From positions 51,364-89,402 of the forward strand of contig JAHDBW010000002.1 in the NCBI GenBank assembly GCA_020630175.1: DNA of 38,039 nucleotides. Reading direction: 5' to 3'. Source of the DNA: Anaerolineales bacterium (lineage in GTDB: Bacteria; Chloroflexota; Anaerolineae; Anaerolineales; UBA6668). The notes beneath the pieces were generated by a model, which saw nothing but the letters and a program-made list of their open reading frames with translations, searched no databases and had not been told where the DNA came from. Shown one piece after another: positions 8,498 to 16,730 of the stretch (position 1 is its first letter; every line of letters starts with the position of its first letter). The position numbers and the translations under genes were made by a program.

Positions 8498-10273
8498 TCA
8501 GGCTAACGTTTCTAACTCATCAATAAAGGTGCTAATAAAGTCAAATCCCCCCTGCCAAAAGGCGGGGTCGGTCATATCTACGCCAGCTTCGGTGAGAATA
8601 TGCGTTGGAGACGCGCCGCCACCGTACTTTAGAATCTTAAGATAGCTTGGCACAAAGGCCGCACCTTCCGCCCGATAGCGTTGATACAGTGATAAGACGA
8701 ACAGTTGCCCAAACGCATAGGCATACACATAGAACGGCCAATTGTAAAAGTGTGGAATGCTAACCCACTCCCATTGGAAATGCTCTTCAATTTCAACGGC
8801 GTCCCCAAATTGTTCTTTGAGATTTTCTAAATAAGCCGCGTTGAGCTCGCTCACCGAAGCACCATCTTTGATCATTTGATGGGCGGTTTTTTCCCAGATG
8901 GCAAAGTACGCTTGCCGCATGATGGTGGCATAGTTGTCGTCTAAGAAGTTGCCAATCAGGCTGCGGCGCACGCTAGGATCTTTTTCTTCACTGAGCAGGC
9001 GATCTGTGACGAGCATTTCTGCAAAGGTAGAGGCTGTCTCGGCCAGCGGCAAGCACGGTTGGAATGTGAGAATATCATTCGCTTCACCAGCGTACATATC
9101 GTGGATGGCGTGGCCTAGCTCATGGGCTAAGGTGGCAACGTCATTGGCGCTGTTGTTGTAGTTCATCATCACGTATGGCGTGACATCTGGCAACACGCCA
9201 TAGCAGAACGCACCACCCATTTTGCCGGGGAGCACAGCGCTGTGAATATGATCATCTGTAAATACGCGGGCGGTAATGTCACGCACTTCTGGTGAAAAGT
9301 CATTCATGACATCCAGCACAAGGTTCACGCCTTCGTCATACGTGTATTCTTTTTCGGCAGCGGCTAAGGGCGCGTAAATATCGCAGCGGCGCAGTTTTTC
9401 CATGCCCACTGCATCAGCCTTGAGTGCAAACCAACGTTGGAATACGCCGGTGTTGGCGCGGCAGGTTTCTAGCAAGGCATCTACGGCGGCGTCTGGAATA
9501 TCTTGCGCTTTGTTACGCACAGAAATTGGCGTTGGGAAGCCACGCAGCTTGACGTTTTCTTCATGAAAGTCGCGCACCATGTGGATGTAAATCTGCGCTA
9601 ACACTAAGCCTTGCTCGCCATAGACTTTATACAACTCTTCATAAGCCGCATGGCGGATATCCGCATCTGGCCGGCGGACAAGGTTCATCAGTGCACCACG
9701 GGTTAGCGTTTGCGCTTCACCATCAACAGTCACGGTATACGTGTAGGCGTTGGTGATCATTTCATAGATGTTATTGAGCGCCTTTTGTCCGTTGGAGTCT
9801 TTGGTGTTGATCAGTTGCTCTTGCGCTTCAGGCAGCACAAAGGCCTTGGTGAGCAGCTTCAATTCTAGAAAATAGGCGCTATCACCAGCGGCTTCGATTA
9901 GGCGTTGCGCGGTGGCGTCATCTAATTGCTTGAACCATAGATCAAAAAACAACGTGCGATTTTGCGCTGCGGTGCTGATTTGTTCAATCCGGCCCATAAA
10001 GGCGAGCGCGTCTTGATTTTGCGTTTGCTCTGAAAACCACAGGTATCCGTAGGCATTGAGCGCGTAAATATGCCGCAACATCACGCGGATGTTATCGAGC
10101 ACGGCGTTGAAGTCGGCTGCGGTAATCTCAGCTGTGAGGCTATCCCGTTGGCCTTCAAGCTGTTGAATGGCGGCTTCTAGTTCCGCTAGCGTTTGGTCAA
10201 GTGGAGCGCCACTTGGGGCGGCAAGCAACTCAGTGAGAGACCAAGTGCCTGTTTCATAGGGTGTGGTAGCCAT
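8498..10273 (-). CDS. pepF: M3 family oligoendopeptidase F
   Basis: 591 aa with zinc-peptidase motif LAHELGHAIHDMYAGE and PepF-type C-terminus (HFYNWPFYVYAYAFGQLFVLSLY). Confidence 0.93.
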   Translation of the reverse strand: MATTPYETGTWSLTELLAAPSGAPLDQTLAELEAAIQQLEGQRDSLTAEITAADFNAVLDNIRVMLRHIYALNAYGYLWFSEQTQNQDALAFMGRIEQISTAAQNRTLFFDLWFKQLDDATAQRLIEAAGDSAYFLELKLLTKAFVLPEAQEQLINTKDSNGQKALNNIYEMITNAYTYTVTVDGEAQTLTRGALMNLVRRPDADIRHAAYEELYKVYGEQGLVLAQIYIHMVRDFHEENVKLRGFPTPISVRNKAQDIPDAAVDALLETCRANTGVFQRWFALKADAVGMEKLRRCDIYAPLAAAEKEYTYDEGVNLVLDVMNDFSPEVRDITARVFTDDHIHSAVLPGKMGGAFCYGVLPDVTPYVMMNYNNSANDVATLAHELGHAIHDMYAGEANDILTFQPCLPLAETASTFAEMLVTDRLLSEEKDPSVRRSLIGNFLDDNYATIMRQAYFAIWEKTAHQMIKDGASVSELNAAYLENLKEQFGDAVEIEEHFQWEWVSIPHFYNWPFYVYAYAFGQLFVLSLYQRYRAEGAAFVPSYLKILKYGGGASPTHILTEAGVDMTDPAFWQGGFDFISTFIDELETLA

Positions 10274-10380
10274 AAACGTGTTCCAGTGAATATTAATCAG
10301 ATAGGGCTGAGTCTACCAAATTGTGTCACCGGCTCACTTTATTTATGGCAACAGTTGAGCATGCACTTGCAAAACAAGCC

Positions 10381-10427
10381 AATAAGGGCGTAGTGCCACC
10401 CCGCTGGGGTGGCATTACACCCTTATT
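10381..10427. repeat. Near-perfect palindromic repeat, copy B of the GTAGTGCCAC family
   Basis: aataagggcgtagtgccacccc-gct-ggggtggcattacacccttatt: 22-bp arms with two non-Watson-Crick positions. Confidence 0.8.
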
Positions 10428-10481
10428 AGGAACAGATTCTTTATCCAAGCCAGCGGCTAGGAATGTTCTAAGCGACTGACT

Positions 10482-11351
10482 TTATTGCGGAAACAACTCT
10501 GCTGGACTGGTAGTGCGGGCCTGCATCAGTTTGGCGTAGCGCGCCTGATACTGCGTAATGGCATAGCTTGAGAAGTCTTCGAGTTTGAGGCCAAACGGCA
10601 TGACATCATATTGTTGAAAGATCTCATCAATAATCATCAGCGCCATCGGCAACAGTTCGTTTAGCGTCTCTTCTACAGCGTCCCAGACGTTGTCATTATT
10701 ATGAATAAGGCGGCTAAGGAGATAAATGCCGTATGTGATGTGCCGCGATTCATCTTGCTTGAGCAGATAAATGCCTTTTTGTAACGCTGGAAACGCTTGG
10801 CAGCGCTCTAACATGGCGTAGTAAGCATGGTAGCCAGTTTCAGCCAAAACGCCTTCTACAATCATGTTGTATGTAACCGAGGCGCGCGCTTGCGCAATGG
10901 GCGAGGTATCCGTCAACAACGCGTTGAGTGCCGTTGGCAGTTTGTCTTTGAACAGCATCTGATAAATCGGCGTTTCAAACGCGGTGAGGTCAGGCACATC
11001 AACCACCACTTCTGTTAGAAAGCGCTGGAAAAAATCGACATGCTTGGCTTCTTCCCACAAAAAGCTGGTGAGATACATTTCTTCTTCTAGCCGACCCTCT
11101 TGCGCAATGGTCATGATGAGCGGTAGTAGATCTAACGTGACGGCTTCTTCACCGCTTTGAAACAACGTGGTGAGGTGTAATAAAACGCGCTTTTCTAGCG
11201 GATCTAAAGTTTGCCAGTTGGTGTGATCTAGCGTGAAATCTAAGTCACTTGGATTCCAAACACCCAGCGTTTTAGATTTTTCAAATAGCCGCAGTGGCAG
11301 TGATTTTCGGTCAAGCCCCTGCGCAGTGGTTGTAAATGTTGTCCGTGTCAT
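10482..11351 (-). CDS. R2-like ligand-binding oxidase (R2lox; ribonucleotide reductase R2-like, Mn/Fe type)
   Basis: Carries the metal-ligand and crosslink pattern of R2lox: GEEAVTLDLL (E..V), EEAKHVDFF (E..H), TYNMIVEGVLAETGYH (Y....E), DESRH (E..H). Confidence 0.92.
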   Translation of the reverse strand: MTRTTFTTTAQGLDRKSLPLRLFEKSKTLGVWNPSDLDFTLDHTNWQTLDPLEKRVLLHLTTLFQSGEEAVTLDLLPLIMTIAQEGRLEEEMYLTSFLWEEAKHVDFFQRFLTEVVVDVPDLTAFETPIYQMLFKDKLPTALNALLTDTSPIAQARASVTYNMIVEGVLAETGYHAYYAMLERCQAFPALQKGIYLLKQDESRHITYGIYLLSRLIHNNDNVWDAVEETLNELLPMALMIIDEIFQQYDVMPFGLKLEDFSSYAITQYQARYAKLMQARTTSPAELFPQ

Positions 11352-11445
11352 TTATAGATTGCCCCCTATCTAAAATCATTCAGAGCGGTCTAGAATAACA
11401 ACAGACCTTCAGAATAGCCATTGCATTTTTAGATAGGATACCGTT

Positions 11446-12057
11446 ATGAGCCTCAAACTTCGTATGCGTCACGTTGGTGAGTGGCAAATGAATACTTACG
11501 CGCTTGTTTGTTCAGACACGCAACAAAGCGTCTTGATTGACCCCGGTGATGATCCCGCTGTTTTAACAGAAATGTTAGCGGGAACTAATCCGATTGCGAT
11601 TTGGGTAACCCACACACATTCAGACCATATCGGCGCGTTAGTACCGATGCGGCAGGCCTTACAAGTCCCTGTTGTGGCGCATGAATTTGCCCATCACATT
11701 CAGCCGGATATCGTTGTTACAACCGGTGCGCAGGTTGCATTAGGCCGCCATACATTTGACGTACATTACGCGCCCGGACACATTGCAGATCAGGTTTGTT
11801 TTACACAACGTGCGGGCAACCTTGCCATTGTTGGCGACACTATTTTTGCCGGTGGACCGGGCCGAACATGGTCTCCAGATGGGTTCAAGACCACAATCAA
11901 CACCCTAAAAACCGTTGTCTTACCGTGGGCAGACGCAACGCAATGCTATCCCGGCCACGGTCCTGATTTTCAGCTGGGGACAGTCCGGGCAGCAGTCAAT
12001 GCCTTTGTTGCCAAAGATCATGGCGACTTTTACGGCGATGCCGAGTGGGCGCAGTAA
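11446..12057 (+). CDS. MBL-fold metallo-hydrolase (glyoxalase II-like)
   Basis: WVTHTHSDHIGALV motif, GDTIFAGGPGRTW, CYPGHGPDFQLG. Confidence 0.93.
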   Translation: MSLKLRMRHVGEWQMNTYALVCSDTQQSVLIDPGDDPAVLTEMLAGTNPIAIWVTHTHSDHIGALVPMRQALQVPVVAHEFAHHIQPDIVVTTGAQVALGRHTFDVHYAPGHIADQVCFTQRAGNLAIVGDTIFAGGPGRTWSPDGFKTTINTLKTVVLPWADATQCYPGHGPDFQLGTVRAAVNAFVAKDHGDFYGDAEWAQ

Positions 12058-12080
12058 GTGGCTTGCACTCAAGTTAAATA

Positions 12081-12105
12081 AAAAGAGCCGCCTGCATGGC
12101 GGCTC
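12081..12105 (-). terminator. Intrinsic terminator on the minus strand, downstream of the GlsB/YeaQ-like gene
   Basis: Minus strand gagccgcc-atgca-ggcggctcTTTTTATTT. Confidence 0.75.
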
Positions 12106-12213
12106 CATAGGCATCAAGTTGAGGACTAATCGTGACCAGTCGGCTAGCCTTGACGCCTATAGACCATCGTTTTAGGATGGGCTTTCATAATTGTTTTGAG
12201 GAACAAGTGAGGG

Positions 12214-12477
12214 CTAGCGGCGGCGGAACACGAAGCCGATAATGATAAGCAAAATCACTGCGCCAACAAAGGCTGTGCCGATCATCCCAAGGATGCCGCT
12301 GCCGATGGTGATACCCAGTGTACTTGATAGCCAGCCACCAATAAAACCGCCTAACAAGCCGACTAGAATATTGCCAATAATGCCAAAGCTGCCGCGGCGC
12401 ATCACAATGCCTGCTAGCCAGCCCGCAATACCGCCAATAATCAACGATGTAATTAGGGGAATAAGTTCCATTTCCAT
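12214..12477 (-). CDS. GlsB/YeaQ/YmgE family stress-response membrane protein
   Basis: MEMELIPLITSLIIGGIAGWLAGIVMRRGSFGIIGNILVGLLGGFIGGWL...FRRR. Start adjusted to follow a GGAGGTATTGT ribosome-binding site. Confidence 0.9.
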   Translation of the reverse strand: MEMELIPLITSLIIGGIAGWLAGIVMRRGSFGIIGNILVGLLGGFIGGWLSSTLGITIGSGILGMIGTAFVGAVILLIIIGFVFRRR

Positions 12478-12605
12478 ACAATACCTCCAAAGATCGGATC
12501 GCACGCACTGGTCAAACCTTGGCGTGCCTTACTAATTCTATAGCGCTAAAACCAGCGCCAGTTAACTCTTTAGACACCTAATCCTTTCCAACGACACCCA
12601 ACCCT

Positions 12606-13517
12606 ATGCAAATTCCAGTCATCAACCTGGCTCCATTTTTAGACGGTTCAGACAAGCAAGCAGTCGCAAGCCAAATTCGCCAAGCTTGCACGGATATTGG
12701 ATTCTTTACGATTGCAGGGCACGGCATTCCGTTAAACATTGTAGAAGCTGCCAATGCCGCCGCGCAGCAATTCTTTGATCAGCCGCCTGCCGCGAAGCAC
12801 GCCATGCAGGCAGCGGGTGGTATGGGCTATATTGGGCAAGCCGGTGAGAATTTAGGTGCCAGCTTAGATGATGCCACCAGCGTTGATGTTAAAGAATCAC
12901 TCAATCTAACCCTGCCAATTACTGCTGACATCTGGCCGGCAACACCCTCTCAGTTACAAGCCGATTGCGCCGCTTACTACCAAGCCCTGTTACAGCTTTC
13001 TGCACAATTGATGCAACTCTTCGCCTTGGCGTTAGACCTGCCAGAAGATTGGTTTGCCGACAAGACCAACGCCCCCCGCACCATTCTAAGATTATTGAAT
13101 TACCCGGCTGTTGCTGGGGCTGCAACCTCACGTGCTGGCGCCCATACAGACTATGGCACGCTCACTATTCTCTGGTCGCCCGATTCGCGTGGCTTGCAGG
13201 CCAAGTCGCGGGCAGGGAACTGGATTGATATCACCGCGCCACGGGAACACTTTATTATCAATATTGGGGATCTGATGATGAACTGGACTAACGATCAGTG
13301 GTTGTCTACGCTGCACCGGGTTGTGCCGCATCCGGATACGCAGGGCCAGCGCAGACAGTCAATGGCGTTCTTTCATAACCCGAATGCTAATGCCACCATT
13401 GCTTGTATTGAGTCCTGTACAGACGCCAGTTCGCCGCCTAAATATGCCCCGATTCTTGCCAAAGATCATCTAGAAATGAAAATTGCCAAGAGCTTGGGGC
13501 AAGACGTTAAGCTTTAA
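12606..13517 (+). CDS. Isopenicillin N synthase family Fe(II)/2-oxoglutarate-dependent dioxygenase
   Basis: PVINLAPFLDG..., GFFTIAGHGI, HTDYGTLTIL (HxD), NIGDLMMNWTNDQWLSTLHRV, distal H...R.S. Confidence 0.93.
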   Translation: MQIPVINLAPFLDGSDKQAVASQIRQACTDIGFFTIAGHGIPLNIVEAANAAAQQFFDQPPAAKHAMQAAGGMGYIGQAGENLGASLDDATSVDVKESLNLTLPITADIWPATPSQLQADCAAYYQALLQLSAQLMQLFALALDLPEDWFADKTNAPRTILRLLNYPAVAGAATSRAGAHTDYGTLTILWSPDSRGLQAKSRAGNWIDITAPREHFIINIGDLMMNWTNDQWLSTLHRVVPHPDTQGQRRQSMAFFHNPNANATIACIESCTDASSPPKYAPILAKDHLEMKIAKSLGQDVKL

Positions 13518-13522
13518 CACGC

Positions 13523-14317
13523 TTATTCATCGAAGGCAATCGCGTTTTTCTCTAAGTATTCGTGAGCAAGCTCTAACATGCGTGGGCGCAGTTCTGCCGC
13601 ATGCCCATAGCGGGATTTGGCCACAATGGCTAATTCAGATCCATCCTCACCATCCCCTAAAACTTGCCAAGGTGCGATCAAATTTGGTAATTGTGCAACG
13701 GCTTCTGTTGAATAGCCATCTAGCAAGTCTGCGGCTCGGCCGCTGTCTGTTGGCTTAACGTTTAGCCGCACTTTTACAATGGAATAATCGCTGCGACTAA
13801 AGTTACGCACAACGCGGATCTCACCGTTTGGCACAATAAACAATTCGCCAAAATTAGAGCGCATTTCTGTATTGCGTAAGGTTACTGTTTCTACAACGCC
13901 TTCCACGCCAGCAATGACAATTTTGTCACCAACCCGAAAACTATCATCAAACATCAACGTGATACCCGTTAGCCAATCGCTCACAATGGACCGCACGCTT
14001 AGTCCAAACGCTGCACTACATAAGCCAACCATCCACAGCAGCGTGTCCACATCAATAAACAAAGCGCCAATTGAAAGTGTTGCCAGGCCATATGCAATAA
14101 AGCTGATCACACTTGCCAACAACCCTTGCAGTGTTTGGCGGCGATTATGGTCTAGAACCATAAGCCGGATGCGGAAAAAATGTTTTGCCAGTGGCACGCT
14201 TGCCAACTGTACGCAACGCGCGATTCCGTAGAAAAGAACGATACGCAGCAAATAACTGTACCAAATGGGTGTTGCTAACAAATCTGTAATGGCTTGCATC
14301 CCTAAATTGTAGAACAA
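13523..14317 (-). CDS. MscS family mechanosensitive ion channel
   Basis: SVRSIVSDWLTGITLMFDDSFRVGDKIVIAGVEGVVETVTLRNTEMRSNFGELFIVPNGEI. Start may instead be the internal ATG at 14299 (MQAITD). Confidence 0.92.
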   Translation of the reverse strand: MFYNLGMQAITDLLATPIWYSYLLRIVLFYGIARCVQLASVPLAKHFFRIRLMVLDHNRRQTLQGLLASVISFIAYGLATLSIGALFIDVDTLLWMVGLCSAAFGLSVRSIVSDWLTGITLMFDDSFRVGDKIVIAGVEGVVETVTLRNTEMRSNFGELFIVPNGEIRVVRNFSRSDYSIVKVRLNVKPTDSGRAADLLDGYSTEAVAQLPNLIAPWQVLGDGEDGSELAIVAKSRYGHAAELRPRMLELAHEYLEKNAIAFDE

Positions 14318-14992
14318 ACTGCACTGAATACCACCAGCAAAATATTCACCGCCATTGGCGCGATCAGGTCTAATCCGTAGTCAGACCCATGTAGTTTATT
14401 CAACTGAGAGGTTTAAGAGGGGGCTAAACTTTCACGGATGTTTTTACTAAATTTGCTGAATATGCAGGAAAAATTGTGCATCTTAATCGAATTCAGGTAA
14501 AATTTGTTTAATGGTCAACCCATTAATTCTAAGAAGGCATACTTTTTGCAATACTAAATTGATGAGGCTATGTAATAACTTACTTCGCTTATACCTACAA
14601 GTTGTTCGCTCTATAGACCTTCGGTATTTATAAAACTAAATAGCACGTCAAAGCCCTCTATTCCAACGCCATCGGCCAACCTTTACAGAGCAAGGCAGTG
14701 ATAGTGATGTATACGGATTGTTTTTCGCACCGTTCTGGCAAACTATTTCACTGTATTTTTATCTTGTTTCTGTGGCAGCCCTGTTCGTTAACCACTTCCT
14801 GATATTTTCCGGCGTGCTTAGGCCTAACTTCTGTTAGGTTGTACCTTATCGTTAATAGACTTGCCCAAGCTAAATTGGGGGAGTTTGACGTCTATTTGGT
14901 ATCTATTTCTAGTTTTCACGCCACTTTCTCAATACACTCGATGCTTATTTTGTGGGAATGCTAAGCATCATTACATTGCTCAAGTGGGAAGA

Positions 14993-15373
14993 ATGACCAA
15001 ACGAATACTCTATATTGAAGATGATAAGGATATGATCACACTCATGACCCTCATCCTTAGTAAACGTAAATACAAAGTGATTGCCGCAGAAGATGGCGTG
15101 GTTGGATTAAAGTATTTAGAAAAGTCTGTGCCAGACTTAGTGTTGCTGGATCTGATGATGCCGCGCATGAATGGCCAAGAAGTGATCCAGGTTATTAGGC
15201 AAACGCGTGAGTTAAGTCATATGCCAATCGTGTTGATTTCAGCGCGTCAAGACGAAGCACTAGAGCTTACAGAGAGCTTCCCCAAAGGGATTACTGCTTA
15301 TATCGCTAAGCCTTTTCATGTTGATGATGTGTTAGCTGTGATTGATAATGCGCTTGGCAAACGGTTGAACTAA
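14993..15373 (+). CDS. Stand-alone response regulator receiver-domain protein
   Basis: MTKRILYIEDDKDM...LPDLVLLDLMMPRMNG...IVLISAR...AYIAKPFHVDDVLAVI. Start adjusted from 14861; no output domain. Confidence 0.93.
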   Translation: MTKRILYIEDDKDMITLMTLILSKRKYKVIAAEDGVVGLKYLEKSVPDLVLLDLMMPRMNGQEVIQVIRQTRELSHMPIVLISARQDEALELTESFPKGITAYIAKPFHVDDVLAVIDNALGKRLN

Positions 15374-16068
15374 CACTTACGATACACGTGCAAACTTTGG
15401 GTTTCATGGTCGCATAACGTGGCCTGCGGATACATTGCGCGGTACTCTTCAGCCAGTGTAAGCGCGGCTTCAAGCGGGTCTGAATCTAACGTTACGCTAC
15501 GCTGATAAGCGACCCAAGCCGCATAATCTTCTAGCGCGTGCGTCATTTGATCTGCTTCTGTGACGAGGCATTCAAAGTCACGCCGCTCCACCATTACTGC
15601 TAACGATTCAAGACAGGTGTTGAGCACGATCTCAAAGTTTGGGAACGGCGCTGGAACGCGAAACAATTCTTTGCCAGCCGCGTCACGGCCTAAGATGGTG
15701 GTGCTGCGCGGCAAAATAAACCAGAGTAAGCCCCGGTCTGTTAGCGCATTGTTGAGCTTGTCTAGCAATGGCAGTAAGGCGCTCACGGCGCCTGTGCTGT
15801 CCATTCATCAATACGAACGATGCAATAAGATGATATCGAAGCTGTTTGCGGGCAGGGCTACGTTTTGGAGCGTGTCGCAGATAAAGGTTGGGCGTAACGC
15901 GGCATCCCATTGCGCTTCAAAGCTGGCAATACTATCCGGTTCAGGCTCTAGCACGGTCAGCGCGTCTGCTTGCGTCACGTATTGGCGTTCATATTGCCCG
16001 TCACGCGGGCCAATTGATAAAACGCGCTTGTTGAAGAACGGCAGTTGATGAATCGTTTTTGTCCACAT
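15370..16068 (-). pseudogene. Class I SAM-dependent methyltransferase interrupted by two consecutive in-frame TGA codons (ORFs 15808-16068 and 15370-15804)
   Basis: VLSIGPRDGQYERQY (motif I), ALTVLEPEP (motif II), SFDIILLHRSY (motif IV) then TGA TGA, then MDSTGAVSALLPLLDKLNNALTDRGLLWFILPRS (continues the fold) in the same frame. Confidence 0.7.
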
Positions 16069-16094
16069 GCGCTGATTATAGCGGCTGTTCTACG

Positions 16095-16541
16095 CTATGG
16101 AATCACGCGCCACAACCACACTAGCGCTAAGCAGCCTTTGGCAGACCATGCCAATGTCCGCAGCCAGTTTGTGTTGACAAGCCGTCGATAGGCACCATCC
16201 TCAAAGCCGTGCATCAGAACGTTATGCTGCGGTACAGATAAAAAGAACGTTGTGCCCCAAGCAACTGCTAATAAAATTAGGCCGAGTAATGCGCTTTGCC
16301 AAGTAATTTGTTCTGGCCGCGTGAGGAAAAGCAATGCCGTAACTGCCGCCTCCGCTAACATCACCGGCACTACGATGATGCTAATACGCCAGTTGTGCTC
16401 CGCTGCATACGCCACAAACCGTTCCAGCCCAACGCCATTAAACAACGGGTAGTGCACCACCTGAATTGTCCAAATCAGCCCCACCATAAATAGCGTTGTG
16501 GCCGTGTGCAACAGCAATAACAATTTGTGTTCAAGCGCCAT
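16095..16541 (-). CDS. Small integral membrane protein (4 predicted TM segments)
   Basis: MALEHKLLLLLHTATTLFMVGLIWTIQVVHYPLFNGVG...; hydrophobic throughout. Start trimmed from 16652. Confidence 0.75.
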   Translation of the reverse strand: MALEHKLLLLLHTATTLFMVGLIWTIQVVHYPLFNGVGLERFVAYAAEHNWRISIIVVPVMLAEAAVTALLFLTRPEQITWQSALLGLILLAVAWGTTFFLSVPQHNVLMHGFEDGAYRRLVNTNWLRTLAWSAKGCLALVWLWRVIP

Positions 16542-16615
16542 ACTATTGAAGTTCCTAGTGTCACTAAAAAATGAAAAGAGTGGAATCAATTGTATTGCTT
16601 TTACAGCGCCGCGTA

Positions 16616-16649
16616 AGCGTAGAAACACGGCTAGCTGTGTTTCTACGCT
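16616..16649. repeat. Palindromic element upstream of the membrane protein gene
   Basis: agcgtagaaacac-ggctagct-gtgtttctacgct: 13-bp perfect arms around a GCTAGC centre. Confidence 0.7.
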
Positions 16650-16683
16650 CATAACATTTGATTGCTAACTTTGCACACGCAAC

Positions 16684-16714
16684 AAAAAAGCCGCTGACAA
16701 AATCAGCGGCTTCT
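16684..16714 (-). terminator. Intrinsic terminator downstream of the acyl-CoA oxidase/dehydrogenase gene
   Basis: Minus strand aagccgctga-ttttg-tcagcggcttTTTTG. Confidence 0.85.
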
Positions 16715-16730
16715 TGTTTATTACGATTAC

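Noticed and set aside
12185-12508. 107-aa minus ORF overlapping the GlsB/YeaQ-like gene
   Set aside because: Different frame of the same DNA; the GlsB frame is clearly family-like and has a ribosome-binding site.
15802-15810. Genome-wide recoding of TGA (Trp or Sec) as the explanation for the split methyltransferase
   Set aside because: Other genes encode Trp normally with TGG and no other internal TGA was noticed in well-identified genes. No SECIS element was evident, so only a local explanation is kept.
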